Part shown: piece after piece, positions 44,722 to 55,137 of the stretch | Numbering within the stretch: the stretch's first letter is position 1 | Layout of the letters: each line of letters starts with the position of its first letter | From: Patellaria atrata CBS 101060 | Taxonomy: Eukaryota; Ascomycota; Dothideomycetes; Patellariales; Patellariaceae | DNA length: 64,000 nucleotides | Assembly (NCBI GenBank): GCA_010093705.1 | Contig: MU006103.1 | Coordinates: 531,121-595,120, forward strand | Direction: 5' to 3' | Notes under the pieces: generated by a model | Database searches by the model: none | The model's input: only the letters and a program-made list of their open reading frames with translations | Told to the model about the DNA's origin: nothing | Program-made: the position numbers and the translations under genes

Positions 44722-45789
44722 CTATTCAAAGATGAGAATAGACTTTGTACTATTTCTTTCCATCTTCACAGCATCCGCCACCGCTTCAATCAAGTTCTCC
44801 GAATCCTCTACATTCCATTTGATCTCCCTATGCCTAGGTAACCTCAATTGTCTTGCCTCAAAAAGATCCACGAACCATGCTAACAGGTCAGCCAGTTCCT
44901 TCTCACTCCTTTGCGCCGCCTGTGCCGTAGTTCTAAAACTCCTAAATACACCGGCTTTCCAAAAGATATCTCTATGCGTCAACTGAATCGCACTATCTGG
45001 GCCTCCCCCACCAAACTGTCCATAATTAACGAAAACAGCTCCGTTGCTCATCGCACTCGCAATCTGGCGTGCCGAGCTTCCCCACACCGAGTCGAGCGCC
45101 AGAACAATTTTCCTCCCATCCGCAACCTCAGCGGGGATGAACTCCTTCTCTTCCAGAACCACATCCATGAACGCCGTGAGCGCCACCTTAGCCTCTCGAC
45201 CTGCCGCCTCATCCGGCCTATCGCGAATGATACTCACAGTCCTCGCGCCCTTCAGTCTCGCAAACTGTGCGACCGTCTGGGCGATGGCCGACGAGCCCGC
45301 ATTCTGAACGACCCAATCTCCCTTCTCAAGCGCTTTCATATCCTCGACTAGGAAATACGCCGGGAGAACCACGGTCTTCAGGATAGAGGCGAAGAGGACG
45401 TTCGTGCCGCTTTTGACCTTGACGACGTCGCTTGCTTCGACCAAGGCATGCGTGCGCCATGTGCCGAGTCCGTAAGATTTGGGGATCACTAGGTTCCCTT
45501 CTTTCAGCTCCGTCACTGAACTTCCGACTTTGAGGACGCGGGCGACGCCGTCGAAGCCTGGGATTGGGGAGGCATTGAGGGTGTGCCGGGGTTTGATTGG
45601 GTACCGACCTGCGAGGACGTGAATGTCGAGAGGGTTTATGGGCGCAGCGAGGAGTTTGAGGAGGACTTGGGTTGAGGAGGGGTCTACAAGGGGGAAAGTT
45701 TGGAGGGTTAGGGATTCGTTCAGGGAGGTTGAGTCGGTAAGGGGGTGGTTGATGGTTAGAGTTTGTCCTGCTATTGGGTTGCGGGGCAT
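44722..45789 (-). CDS. MECR/ETR1-like medium-chain reductase (2-enoyl thioester reductase)
   Basis: An intronless 355-residue member of the zinc-free medium-chain dehydrogenase/reductases. Marks are INPLDIHVLAGRYPIKP, with the Tyr equivalent to the catalytic one of Etr1, GFDGVARVLKVGSSVTEL, GLGTWRTHAL, the NADPH-binding VVQNAGSSAIAQTVAQFARL and SIIRDRPDE, and GGGGPDSAIQLTHRDIFWKA. Etr1/MECR reduces trans-2-enoyl thioesters in mitochondrial fatty acid synthesis. This protein has no obvious import presequence, and MPRNPIAGQTLTIN is a plain start, so it may be a cytosolic paralogue. Position beside the NRPS and an exporter would allow a tailoring reductase role. It is convergent with the AhpD-like gene (251-bp gap). 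Confidence 0.8.
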   Translation of the reverse strand: MPRNPIAGQTLTINHPLTDSTSLNESLTLQTFPLVDPSSTQVLLKLLAAPINPLDIHVLAGRYPIKPRHTLNASPIPGFDGVARVLKVGSSVTELKEGNLVIPKSYGLGTWRTHALVEASDVVKVKSGTNVLFASILKTVVLPAYFLVEDMKALEKGDWVVQNAGSSAIAQTVAQFARLKGARTVSIIRDRPDEAAGREAKVALTAFMDVVLEEKEFIPAEVADGRKIVLALDSVWGSSARQIASAMSNGAVFVNYGQFGGGGPDSAIQLTHRDIFWKAGVFRSFRTTAQAAQRSEKELADLLAWFVDLFEARQLRLPRHREIKWNVEDSENLIEAVADAVKMERNSTKSILIFE

Positions 45790-46859
45790 TTTTGGTTCTA
45801 TTGAAAGTGGAAGATGGGAAAGGGGAATGCAAGTTGCAATTTGGAGTTTTGGAAGATGCTACTTGAACTTCTAAAGGGCGAGAGAGTTACCCACTATAGA
45901 CTGATTCTCGCATTAATTCAGCATCAAAATAGGTAGCACGTGGGAGACACCAGGGTTGTCTTACAGCAAAACGTTGCTAAGCTGACCCGCGTCGTCGGGG
46001 TATGGCACTATCTAGCGCCTTTAATCCTAGACCTTCTTTAGCGTAATGATCTCTCGGTTTCCGATAACGGGGCATACTCTTACTCGATCTGGCCAAGTTC
46101 CAGATAAGGTAGGTTTTAATGCAAACTTAAAATTTATGGTTACACGGGACGGTCCGTACCTGGTACGGAGTTTACAGGGTGCTTGTCGATCATGCGCCAC
46201 GCTACTTGCACCAAAGGGAGCACGGGCGAACGCTGAGGGTAGGGTTCATGCGAATGCGCCCAAGAGAGGTCCATGTTCTCGGTTTCGGTTTCGGCACTCC
46301 TCATGCTTAGTTCTATTGCCGCTTGAAAAAAAAACTTTGTTACCAGGTTTTGATTGCCCCTATCTTTTGCCTTGGAAGCGGTCTGCGAATATCGCTTTAT
46401 TGATCGAATTTGCGATATCCTGCTCTTCCTATCCGTTCTTTTTTGTCCGTGTACGCCCCAAGGATTTTTGCTATTACGGCGTTTGCTAATCCAAGTTTAA
46501 TTGTACTTTATGGTTGGCTATCACGCTGCTCTCCCTGTGGCGTTTAACACACCGCTACACCCGGCTAAGTTTAGCTGAGGCCTCCTGTGGTTACAACTAC
46601 CTGTTAAGGAGATGAGGATTCACTTTCTGTGTTCGAATCGTTCATGTGGCTCCCTGATTTCTAAGATGGCAAATCAGGGGTTTCGCGTTGGGTTATTGAT
46701 TGGGAATGAAATTAGAGAGAGCGTTTAAGGTCAAGATGTAAGGAAGTAGAAAGAAGAAAGTAACCCAAAAGTTTTGTTCATCGCCGCTAGTTATCATATA
46801 GTCACTTGGAAACGACATTTTCTGAACTCTAACGCGAACCCATCGCAATCGACTTGACC
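45790..46859. other. Intergenic between divergent reductase and MFS genes
   Basis: About 1.07 kb containing two promoters. No gene, RNA or repeat was recognised. Confidence 0.45.
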
Positions 46860-48750
46860 ATGAGTTCTTTGACAGAGAAACAGGTTTCTATTAACGAGCA
46901 ATCGTCTCTAAACAATAGTTCTAGTGAGATTGAGAGTCAGCCTGCATCTCAAGGTGATGAAAAGGTCCATGCACCTTTCAAGAGAAAGACAAGAGGGATC
47001 ACTTGGATTCTAGTTGTGGTCGCCATTCTCTCCAGTATCTTCCTCTACGCATTAGACAACACTATCGTCGCAGATGTCGTTCCCTCCATAACTCAGTCAC
47101 TGGGTAGCAGCGAACTACTTCCATGGCTTTCAGTCGGGTAAGCTTCATCACTCAAATGTAAAGATCACATTCTTCAAGGACTGACAATTCTTCCAGCTTC
47201 ATGATTGGTGGTGTTGGTGTTGCACTTCCGTTTGGTAAGATTTTCGGCTTGTATAACGTGAAATGGTTATACATCTTCTCCTTGACGCTTTTTATGGTGG
47301 GCTCTGCACTTTGCGGTGCAGCACCCAACATGAACGCCATGATTGTGGGTCGTGTCATTGCTGGAGTTGGAGGAAATGGAATGTATCTCGGAGTCATTAC
47401 ATTGCTCTCTGTCAACACCGAAGAGAAAGAAAGACCAATGTATCTTGCCTTGGTGTAAGTTTTGTTCCATTTCGCCCTTGGTGTCAATATACAAAATACT
47501 GATATACTCATGCGAGAGCAGTGGTCTTGTTTTTGGCGTTGGGACATGCGTTGGCCCACTTATTGGAGGAGCCTTTGCTGAATCTCCCGTCGGATGGCCC
47601 TTTGCGTTCTACCTGAATTTGATTATCGGCGGACTGTTCGCCCCTGTCTACCTCTTCATGCTTCCAACCTTTGATCCTCGCCCTGGAGTCCCCTATACTG
47701 AACGGTCTCGCGAAATTGACTACGTCGGTACAGTTCTCAGCATCGGAATGATCGTCTTTACCGTCATCGGTATAAATTTCGGAGGTGCAATCTATGCTTG
47801 GAAAAGTGCAACTGTTATCGTCATGCTGGTTCTTGGCGTGTTATCATGCATTGCTTTCTTCGCGCAGCAGGGATTTGCCTTCTTGACCACGAAAGATCAT
47901 AGAGTCTTCCCTATGCAATTCCTCAGACGTCCAGAGTACATCCTACTCTTTTGTCTCACGTCTGCAGCCAATGCTGCTGGCTTCTGCGTCATCTATTACA
48001 TCCCCTTATACTTCCAATTTGCCAAAGGGGAGGCTCCAGTTGCCGCCGCAGTCAAGATCTTACCCCTGATCGTCTTCATCAGCGCAACGATTCTAGTGAA
48101 CGGTGCTTTGATGGGCAAATTCGGATACTACAAGCCATGGTATGTTGTCGGTACGGCCTTAATGCTAATCGGCGGCGTCCTTATCTGTAAGACCATATAT
48201 CCATCCCATACAGCCCAATTCCTCCAAACTGATAAGATATAGCCCGCGTCAATACCTCCACCTCCACCGCCTATGTGTACGGCATGGAAGTTATCCTTGG
48301 TCTCGGCGTCGGATCCCACATCCAGTCAGGCTTCGCCGTCATCCAATCCATAACCGAACCAGCCGTCATGGCCTATGCAATTACATTCATGATGGTAGCC
48401 CAACTCCTCGGCATCGCGATGGGTCTCTCAGTCTCCGGGGCTGTTTTCGTCAACGTCGCCATCTCGAAGCTGCAAGTGGCTTTACCTCGCGTTCCGCGCA
48501 AGACGTTGTTGGCGTTTATTTCCGGGGCACGGTCGGAGCTTTTTGACACGCTTACGGTGGAGGAGAAAGCGGGCACTGTTCATGCTTTGGTGGAGACTAT
48601 TCAAAAGGTTTTCGTCTGTGTGTATGCTGCGGCTGCGTTTGGATTCGTGCTTTCTTTATTCCTAAGGGTAAGTCGAGGTGGTGAACTGCTGGGATTCCTA
48701 GCTAACTCATCTTTTAGCGCCAGAAGGTTGCCAGTCAAATTTCGGCATGA
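46860..48750 (+). CDS. MFS multidrug/toxin exporter, DHA2 (14-helix) type
   Basis: Exons 46860-47137, 47197-47454, 47522-48186, 48243-48667 and 48718-48750 give 552 residues. After a polar 45-residue N-terminus, helix 1 carries the fungal exporter motif IFLYALDNTIVADVVPSI; helix 4 is NMNAMIVGRVIAGVGGNGMY; motif C-like GVGTCVGPLIGGAFAE follows. The later helices and the loop REIDYVGTVLSIGMIVFTVI fit the DHA2 proton-antiport family, which includes toxin efflux pumps of secondary-metabolite clusters. The last exon is only 11 codons (RRQKVASQISA-stop). Phases agree at every junction; ATG at 46860 is the first Met in frame. It may export the NRPS product, but no experimental link exists. Confidence 0.9.
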
Positions 48751-49261
48751 AGAGGAAACGGTACGAATCGATTAAATGAGTGAGCGCTAGACTTGAACCG
48801 CGGGGCTTTAACGCTTTTGTCGCTCTGTAGGACACAAGATGGTGCTTGAGCTATAGACTTGCTGGGTATGTCTTTCGCATCGCTTGCAATGGTTTGCAGT
48901 TATACGAATATGAAGATAGAATTTAGATTGATGTAATATTGGCCGTAACAAATCCTGTTGAGCACTCTGTGTTGTCGAGTCTAATATTCTGTTAATCATT
49001 ACTTTCCTGGAATCTATTGGAAAGAATACTACACACATCGAGAAATAGAATAGCTATGCGAATCTATCTTCTCGACCTCGGAATAAGATTTGTAAGAAGA
49101 GGTTGCATCACACAGCGCACTGGGAGTTCCTTGGTACTTGGACGAAGCAAAATCAAGCTGTGCAGTAATACAGTTTATTTCAAAATAAACATATAAACTG
49201 ATAGTGACATTTTAGAACATTCGCAAAAGAGGAGAAAAGTTCAAATGAGAGTGAACGATGT
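48751..49261. other. Intergenic between convergent MFS and GH127 genes
   Basis: About 510 bp of 3' flanks. A TTCAAG-containing stretch near 48790-48860 superficially recalls a tRNA on the minus strand but does not fold properly. Nothing else was seen. Confidence 0.45.
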
Positions 49262-51136
49262 TTAAGGAAGCGAGCCACTGGTCATCCAGTAAGTAACATA
49301 ATTGAACCCTTGCGCATCAAGGTACGGGCTAAGATTAATCATCTTGCCTCCGGCAATTGCTGTAAATTCGAGGTTATCGCTACTACTGCGTTTCAAAGTT
49401 GATAGTGAGAGCGTTGGGTTAGAGTTAACGGTCGAACTACCATAGTTTCCAACTATGACAACTGGACCATATGCTACTGCTGTAAGGGATTTGTTATCGT
49501 TGGTCGGGAGTAAACGGAAGTTCATGGGTAACTGCACGGTGACTGTGTCTCCCGAAGTCCAAGAGCGTGAGATGCTTGCATATGACCCCGAGGTAGTGAT
49601 TACGCCCGAATCTTGGCCATTGATTGATATTTTTGCCCCTGATGTCCATGACGGAATACGGATGTGCATATTCCAATCACCGGTCCCGTTGACCTTCAAC
49701 GTGGTGGTGTCGCTGTTTGGAAATGTTGTGGTTTGCGTTAAGGTAACTGAACGTTGCGACCAGTCCAACATTGAAGGTGTGAAAAGATTGACATACACGG
49801 ATGATTCGTCGTGAAAGTAAATCGAATCCATGAGTTTGGTGTTTGTCTCGATACCAGTGCCCTGGCAACACCAGAAAGAGTTGTAATCAGTGCTATATGT
49901 GCCTCCACCCCATGCAGGACCAACACCGCGCCGTGCTCCTGGTTGAAGTGAGTGGAAATAAGTGACATGTCCGTGATGATCAGCTGGGTTCTGCTGCCCG
50001 ATCATTTGGTTGGTGATGACACGCTCGTAATAGTCGAAGTATGTGGTGCTGGATGGATCCATGACCCAGAGCTCACGAGTGAGTTTGAGCATGTTGTATG
50101 AGTTGCAAGATTCAGCCGTGTCTTTGTTGAGGTAGTTTGCAATGGCATTAGGGGCACGAAAGTGCTCAGCCTGGCTATTTCCTCCAATTGCATATGTGTG
50201 CGCGGTGGTAGTGATCTCCCAAGCGTTTTTAGCAATGTTTTGGTAGGTAGTGTTGCCGGTTGCTTTGAATGCTCTTGCAGCGCCGATCCACTTGGGCACC
50301 TGTGTATTTGCATGCAGACCGTTCAGTTGGTCTCGTCCGTTTGCTAGGGGATCAAGCACAGCTGAGTGGTGGAACCTTTGCGCCACTGTGAGCCAGCGCT
50401 CATCACCGGTTTGGAAGTAGATATCTGATAGGACTTCGCTCATACCTCCAAACTCCGTTCCTAAGATCTTTTGCATCTGCTGGTTGTTGAATTTGCTAGT
50501 CCGGCCATCCACCCAACCGGCCATAGCTAGAAGTACCGTTTTCGCGTTTGTATCCCCGATATTGCGCCATACATTGAGCAAACCTGCCATGGTCTTGTGG
50601 ATTGCGTAATATGGAACGTTGCTGTTGCTCAACCTACCCTGTTCGAGAGCTGTGATATCGGATTCTGGAAATCCAGAGAGGTAACCGGTGGAAAATCCGG
50701 CTGCAGGGTTGTTGGCCTGGCATTTGAGCAATTCTGCAGTGAAAGCCGTGGCTCGGTCGCGGCAAATCGTGTCGCGAAGCTGCGCGTAACACTGTGCCCA
50801 AGCTGTAAGAAAATGTCCTTGGAAGTGACTGCGGAATGGGAAGTCGGGGGCATCCCAACCGCCATTTGCTTGAGCTCCATTAGTGGATAGTCTATGGTTC
50901 GAGCGGAAGACGTAGAGAAGACGATTGATATCGACGAATTTCAGGTACGCTAACGTGCGGTCCTGGTTCTGTTGCCAACGACCACTGTTCAGTATCACCT
51001 GGCTAATGTCGAATGGGTAGGCCTTGATTCCAGAATCCTCTTTGACAGGCGGTACAATCTGACCAATTACGGGTTGAAGTAAAAGAAAGAGACTAGAAAC
51101 CAGTACTATGATGCCTTTATGGATGCAAAACATCAT
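49262..51136 (-). CDS. Secreted GH127-family beta-L-arabinofuranosidase (DUF1680)
   Basis: A single-exon gene of 624 residues. Residues 1-25 are a signal peptide (hydrophobic KGIIVLVSSLFLLLQPVIGQ). The GH127 body follows: RTLAYLKFVDINRLLYVFR, WDAPDFPFRSHFQGHFLTAW, YYAIHKTMAGLLNVW, EFGGMSEVLSDIYFQTGD, YAIGGNSQAEHF, DTAESCNSYNMLKLTREL and FWCCQGTGIETNTKLMDSIY. In the bifidobacterial enzyme HypBA1 the neighbouring cysteines in this last motif hold zinc and serve in catalysis, and they are conserved here (CC). The C-terminal part is a beta-sandwich with many Thr and Ser. Likely extracellular role: removing terminal beta-L-arabinofuranose from plant glycoproteins or polysaccharides. The related GH146 cannot be excluded. 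Confidence 0.9.
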   Translation of the reverse strand: MMFCIHKGIIVLVSSLFLLLQPVIGQIVPPVKEDSGIKAYPFDISQVILNSGRWQQNQDRTLAYLKFVDINRLLYVFRSNHRLSTNGAQANGGWDAPDFPFRSHFQGHFLTAWAQCYAQLRDTICRDRATAFTAELLKCQANNPAAGFSTGYLSGFPESDITALEQGRLSNSNVPYYAIHKTMAGLLNVWRNIGDTNAKTVLLAMAGWVDGRTSKFNNQQMQKILGTEFGGMSEVLSDIYFQTGDERWLTVAQRFHHSAVLDPLANGRDQLNGLHANTQVPKWIGAARAFKATGNTTYQNIAKNAWEITTTAHTYAIGGNSQAEHFRAPNAIANYLNKDTAESCNSYNMLKLTRELWVMDPSSTTYFDYYERVITNQMIGQQNPADHHGHVTYFHSLQPGARRGVGPAWGGGTYSTDYNSFWCCQGTGIETNTKLMDSIYFHDESSVYVNLFTPSMLDWSQRSVTLTQTTTFPNSDTTTLKVNGTGDWNMHIRIPSWTSGAKISINGQDSGVITTSGSYASISRSWTSGDTVTVQLPMNFRLLPTNDNKSLTAVAYGPVVIVGNYGSSTVNSNPTLSLSTLKRSSSDNLEFTAIAGGKMINLSPYLDAQGFNYVTYWMTSGSLP

Positions 51137-53071
51137 ATGAAGAAGTGGAGGTATGTAAATCTTGTTGGAAAGAATTGAAATATAACCTACAAGTCTTTAT
51201 GGTTATGTATACTTCATCTAATCCACAATTTCATTGTTGATCAACGATCGCTCACTTTTTCCTAATGATTTGAACTCAAGATCTCTTGATGGAGAAATAA
51301 TGTCCTAGACCGTGCAGTTATTCATCCTGGGTCCATCTGAGCTTTTTCTTTTGGACTCGCATTTCTGTCTCGTCCTGCAGTAACTGGTGACGTTACACAG
51401 TGTACCGAAAACTGATTTCCTCGATGTGTTTCCCCATCTGGACATTGTATTCGAATTGGTTCCGTATAAGTGGAAAACATAGATTAATTCACTACCTGGC
51501 TCTATATTAGCGCGCTGCATTTGATTGGTGGAGAACATATTTACGGTCAGCAATGAAAACAATTGCGGGGTCGAAAATAGCTGGATCCCCACTAGAGAAT
51601 AAATACAGAGAACATTGAAACTGATTATAGTGATAGATCCTATACGATGTATTATCAACCAGGGGAAACGATAAAACAGCGACAAACTGGACAATTCAAT
51701 TTCATGAGACAAAGCGGTTGGTGGAGAGAATTGATAATAAAATACGGAGATTTTTATCGCATAAGCAACGTGAGAATTTTTAGATCTAGTAATATTAATC
51801 GTATAAAGAGTTATCATAGAATAAAAACTGCTTTACCGTCATACTAGAAAGGATTTTCAGTACTCTGAGAAAAAAAGTTTCAGTTCAAAAGATTAACGTT
51901 CTTCCTATTAGGACTGGATCATATATAAACAAGAGATCTTTTTTCTACTTTTCATTATGAACAGGTAGGGTTTAGTGAGAACATAATTATGGGTATACAA
52001 ATATGACAGAATAAAAAGGATTTCGCCACCTAGCTTTACTTACTATCATTCTCATTCATAGAACCTTCTCCACATTCAAAGCTATCTCTATGATCCTACA
52101 AAAGTACCCTGGGTGACGGACGACTAGAATACATTGGAGGAGGTAGTGTGGCGATACCTTAACCCGCTGATAGTGACTTTAAGGGACTCTTACCTGTTGA
52201 TGGAATCCTCCATATCATACTCAAATTGCATCTTAAACTTCATCCATCTCTTCTACGCGTATACACTAACGCTTTATCATCAGTAATATTTCGTCGGAAG
52301 TTCTGCAATCGACCTTGAATTCTCGTATTCTTTCTCTCCACCATTAGTGGTAGATACCAGCTGCATTTAACTTCCCGTTATGTTTCCAATGCCACGGCTG
52401 ATTTATCAATATCAGAATCCTACTCTTCCCCTCGAGATCCTGTGAGTAGCGGACTAACCTAAAGGCTCAAGCCGGAGCGGACTGGGCGCAAGCATACAGC
52501 CAGCTATTCATCTAGGACTTTCTCTTGATCGATACTGAATTGGCTGATTCTGAAATAAGACCTTGGACGTGATCAGACGGATACGCTAACGACCGTAGAA
52601 AATCGGCCCGTGTGCTGTATAAAGCAAGGTTCAGCATGTTACTCTACTCGAATTCCAGGTACGAGTTCTTCTAGTTCACTGTGGAGTTGAATTTTTCTCA
52701 GGCTAATATCGGCTAATTCGGACTCTTAGGAATACCTCCCCTGTTGCATCGGTCGTACCCGACAATTATGGAACTTCCTATACCCGAAAGCTCCGATCGG
52801 CGATTGGTCGCCCCGATTGGGTCACAGAAATATCTGACCCACCGAATAAAAGTATTTGTCATATCCTGAGGTAGTATTGGAGCGATGGAATAGAAAATAC
52901 ACTACGATGGATGTAAGTTTATTGTCTTTCACTAAAAATGGCGGAGACATGACTACCTCTGCATTCTCTTCTGGTCGTTCTATAAAGCCCTTATAAGGTC
53001 TTCTCGCAGTATCTCTTTTCCGTTGAGCTTCTAATACCACATATGAGCTCTTCTAGGAAGCCTCAATAGCA
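51137..53071. other. Gene-poor stretch, about 1.9 kb, AT-rich in the middle
   Basis: Roughly 51600-52020 is AT-rich and reads openly in short frames without family sequence. The GH127 promoter lies at the left. No gene, tRNA or repeat could be supported. Confidence 0.4.
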
Positions 53072-53989
53072 ATGAAATACTTATTCAGTGTACCACTCAG
53101 AGCGCTCTTGAGTGCATGCATCGTGCAAGGTGCACCCAGCGTCAGACGAGTTGGATTTTCCGCGGAATGCAGCAGTATCAGGCTTGACGGCCCATGGTTA
53201 GCTGCGCTATGTCCTAAACGAAACGGACCTTCAATCGAAAGTACTGTATACCTGGGCTTCCAAATTGGAAACCGAGAGGGAAATCTAGAGGTAAGCTATT
53301 ATCCCAGAACTCACCACACTTTGCTAATAACGCTCCCAAACATACAGTGGGGTATTAAGTAAGCATTTAAACGCGCCCTAACCACTTCAAAAGAGCTCAC
53401 ATGCTCAGTGGATCATTCCAAGGATCTTGTAAGGACTGCACCCTTCTCAACAGGGGGTCAGTTCTTCAGTGTACTTGTCAAACTGGTGGCAGACCCACCA
53501 GAACCACAAGCATCAACCTAGGTTCGTAGGCCATACCCCTCTATTTTCAGGAGAGGCCCACTCCAACGACGAACTGTACCCCCTTGCTAAACTGTTGTAG
53601 AGGAGCACATTTCCAATCATAATGGACATTTACTCTCGGACCTCGCAGGTCCACCAACGGTCCCCGTAGACAAGAGTTTCAAATATCCGGGCTACGTTGA
53701 GTACAGTGTCCAGCCCAGCTCTGGAAATACGTGTGGACCCGGATTCAGCTTGTCTGCCGATAGACCGTACGTTTGTTTCTCGTTTGAAATTGCGACCAGC
53801 TACTGGCTGGAGTGGGAAACTGCCAGGTTCTTGAGGGGAAACCCTGGTTATGAGGTTCTGGCGTACGAGAGTAAAGATTGCATTGGGTCTCCTATAGGAA
53901 GAATTGGTGTACAAGGTGCTGCATCATGCACAACCTTTTCCGGGAAGGCGAAGGGTTTATCAATCCTTCCTCTGTGGAACTGGAGCTAG
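53072..53989 (+). CDS. Secreted cyanovirin-N homology (CVNH) lectin with extra C-terminal domain
   Basis: Exons 53072-53290, 53348-53358 (11 nt), 53409-53521 and 53601-53989 give 243 residues. A signal peptide (MKYLFSVPLRALLSACIVQG) is followed by a CVNH domain: VGFSAECSSIRLDGPWLAA, CPKRNGP, STVYLGFQIGNREGNLEWG, INGSFQGSCKDCTL, VLQCTCQTGG, TTSINLEEHISNHNGHL. CVNH proteins bind high-mannose glycans. The tiny exon restores the conserved GNLEWG motif exactly. After about residue 115 comes a Cys-containing tail of about 120 residues (GNTCGPGFSLSADRPYVCFS, YESKDCIGSPIGRIGVQGA, SCTTFSGKAKGLSIL) that I do not recognise. The third intron has a GTTCGT donor. It is probably extracellular, perhaps in defence or interaction with other organisms. 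Confidence 0.8.
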
Positions 53990-54494
53990 GTAGTGTGAAT
54001 TGAAGCGAACGATGAATGTCCCGGTCTGGTCACACTGTCGACAAAGGGTAGCGCAACAAATCGTCATTTTAAATCTTCCATTGAAATATCATATCAAACA
54101 AATCCGACTCTTTATTCCTCGATACATCCTTGGATTTCTCGCCTGAATGATTTCTTGAAATCGTTTCCTCACTGGAACAACCATTTGAAGGCAGCTCTTG
54201 TTCTTGGAAGGGTTCAACGTGGCACGCGATATGATAATTGTAGGAGTCAGTAGAACTCGGTCAGTCGTGGTTGTTCAAGTCCTTGCTAAATTAGAGAGTG
54301 TAGTAGTACGGTAGGAGTTGGGGATGAGGTGTTGTAAATTTCGTGAGTAGGTAGAACTCGCTCGGTGAAGTTCTAGTTTTAGTTCTAGCCATATTCGGCA
54401 TGGTCTTGCCTTATACGCTTCATTACTTAGGTAACTCAGTTCTAATGTCGTGGACATCAACCTTAACTCAACATTCATCATCTTCAGAATGTAA
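53990..54494. other. Intergenic after the CVNH gene
   Basis: Holds the lectin gene's 3' flank. No gene or repeat was recognised. Confidence 0.4.
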
Positions 54495-55137
54495 AGCAAC
54501 AAATAGGCATCAAATACCGAAAAAGTATATCAACGCCCACCATCAAGTCTCAAAGATCAATAATTCCGAAAGTCACCCTCAAAGACCAGCATGAGGCCAT
54601 AGATTTCTCGAATTATCGCGCTCTTCAAGGATATCCAGACCTTGCACTGCTAGCTGAAGGCCATCTCCTGGATAAGAATGCGGATATACGAGCTGTTGTC
54701 GGTATTGACATTGAACCCGACAAGAAGCATCTGCGCGTGGACAATTCGCGCAAAGCAACGTTGTCGGAGTGGCGAGCTTGTGCAGTTCAAACCGACAAAG
54801 GATATGAGTTTCAAGTGGAAACTCTATCACTCAATGGAAACCTGCATCTCCGCCTAATTGTCTTTTCCAACAAAGAACTAGCGCAGACGACTAGAAATGA
54901 TGGTCCAGAAGTGATCGTCTCTGCTAGATAGACTTCTCACTTCTTACCGCAGCAGAATTTAAGGCGCAGAATTCGGAATCACTTAACGAGGATCAAATTA
55001 CCCCTGGGGTCAAGAGGGAGAATCGCGAACGAACGTTGCAGAAGATTTTCCCTCTTGAGAATGAACGAAAGAAGAGTAGAGCCGAGAAGAAAGTATTGAA
55101 ACGTAGGTCGGATGATGATTCAACTTACAAGAACTAG
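54495..55137 (+). pseudogene. Remnant of an unrecognised fungal protein gene
   Basis: One frame from about 54495 to a stop at 54929-54931 reads like real protein: SQRSIIPKVTLKDQHEAIDF, LQGYPDLALLAEGHLLDKN, AVVGIDIEPDKK, LRVDNSRKATLSEWRACAVQ. No start codon in a good context is present. Right after the stop another frame continues with IDFSLLTAAEFKAQNSE and a charged tail (ENERKKSRAEKKVLKRRS) ending at 55137, as though one base were lost near 54930. I recall similar uncharacterised fungal proteins but cannot name the family. The lack of a start and the frame change suggest a broken copy. Confidence 0.5.

Noticed and set aside
48780-48870. tRNA-like stretch on the minus strand with a TTCAAG B-box-like part
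   Set aside because: The bases around the loop do not pair into a 5-bp T stem or a 7-bp acceptor stem.
49455-49814. Open frame on the plus strand across the GH127 gene
   Set aside because: It is the antisense shadow of a clear, fully supported GH127 coding sequence.
51600-52020. AT-rich patch as a RIP-mutated transposon
   Set aside because: No residual element sequence or ends could be recognised, and I did not compute dinucleotide bias, so the claim cannot be supported.
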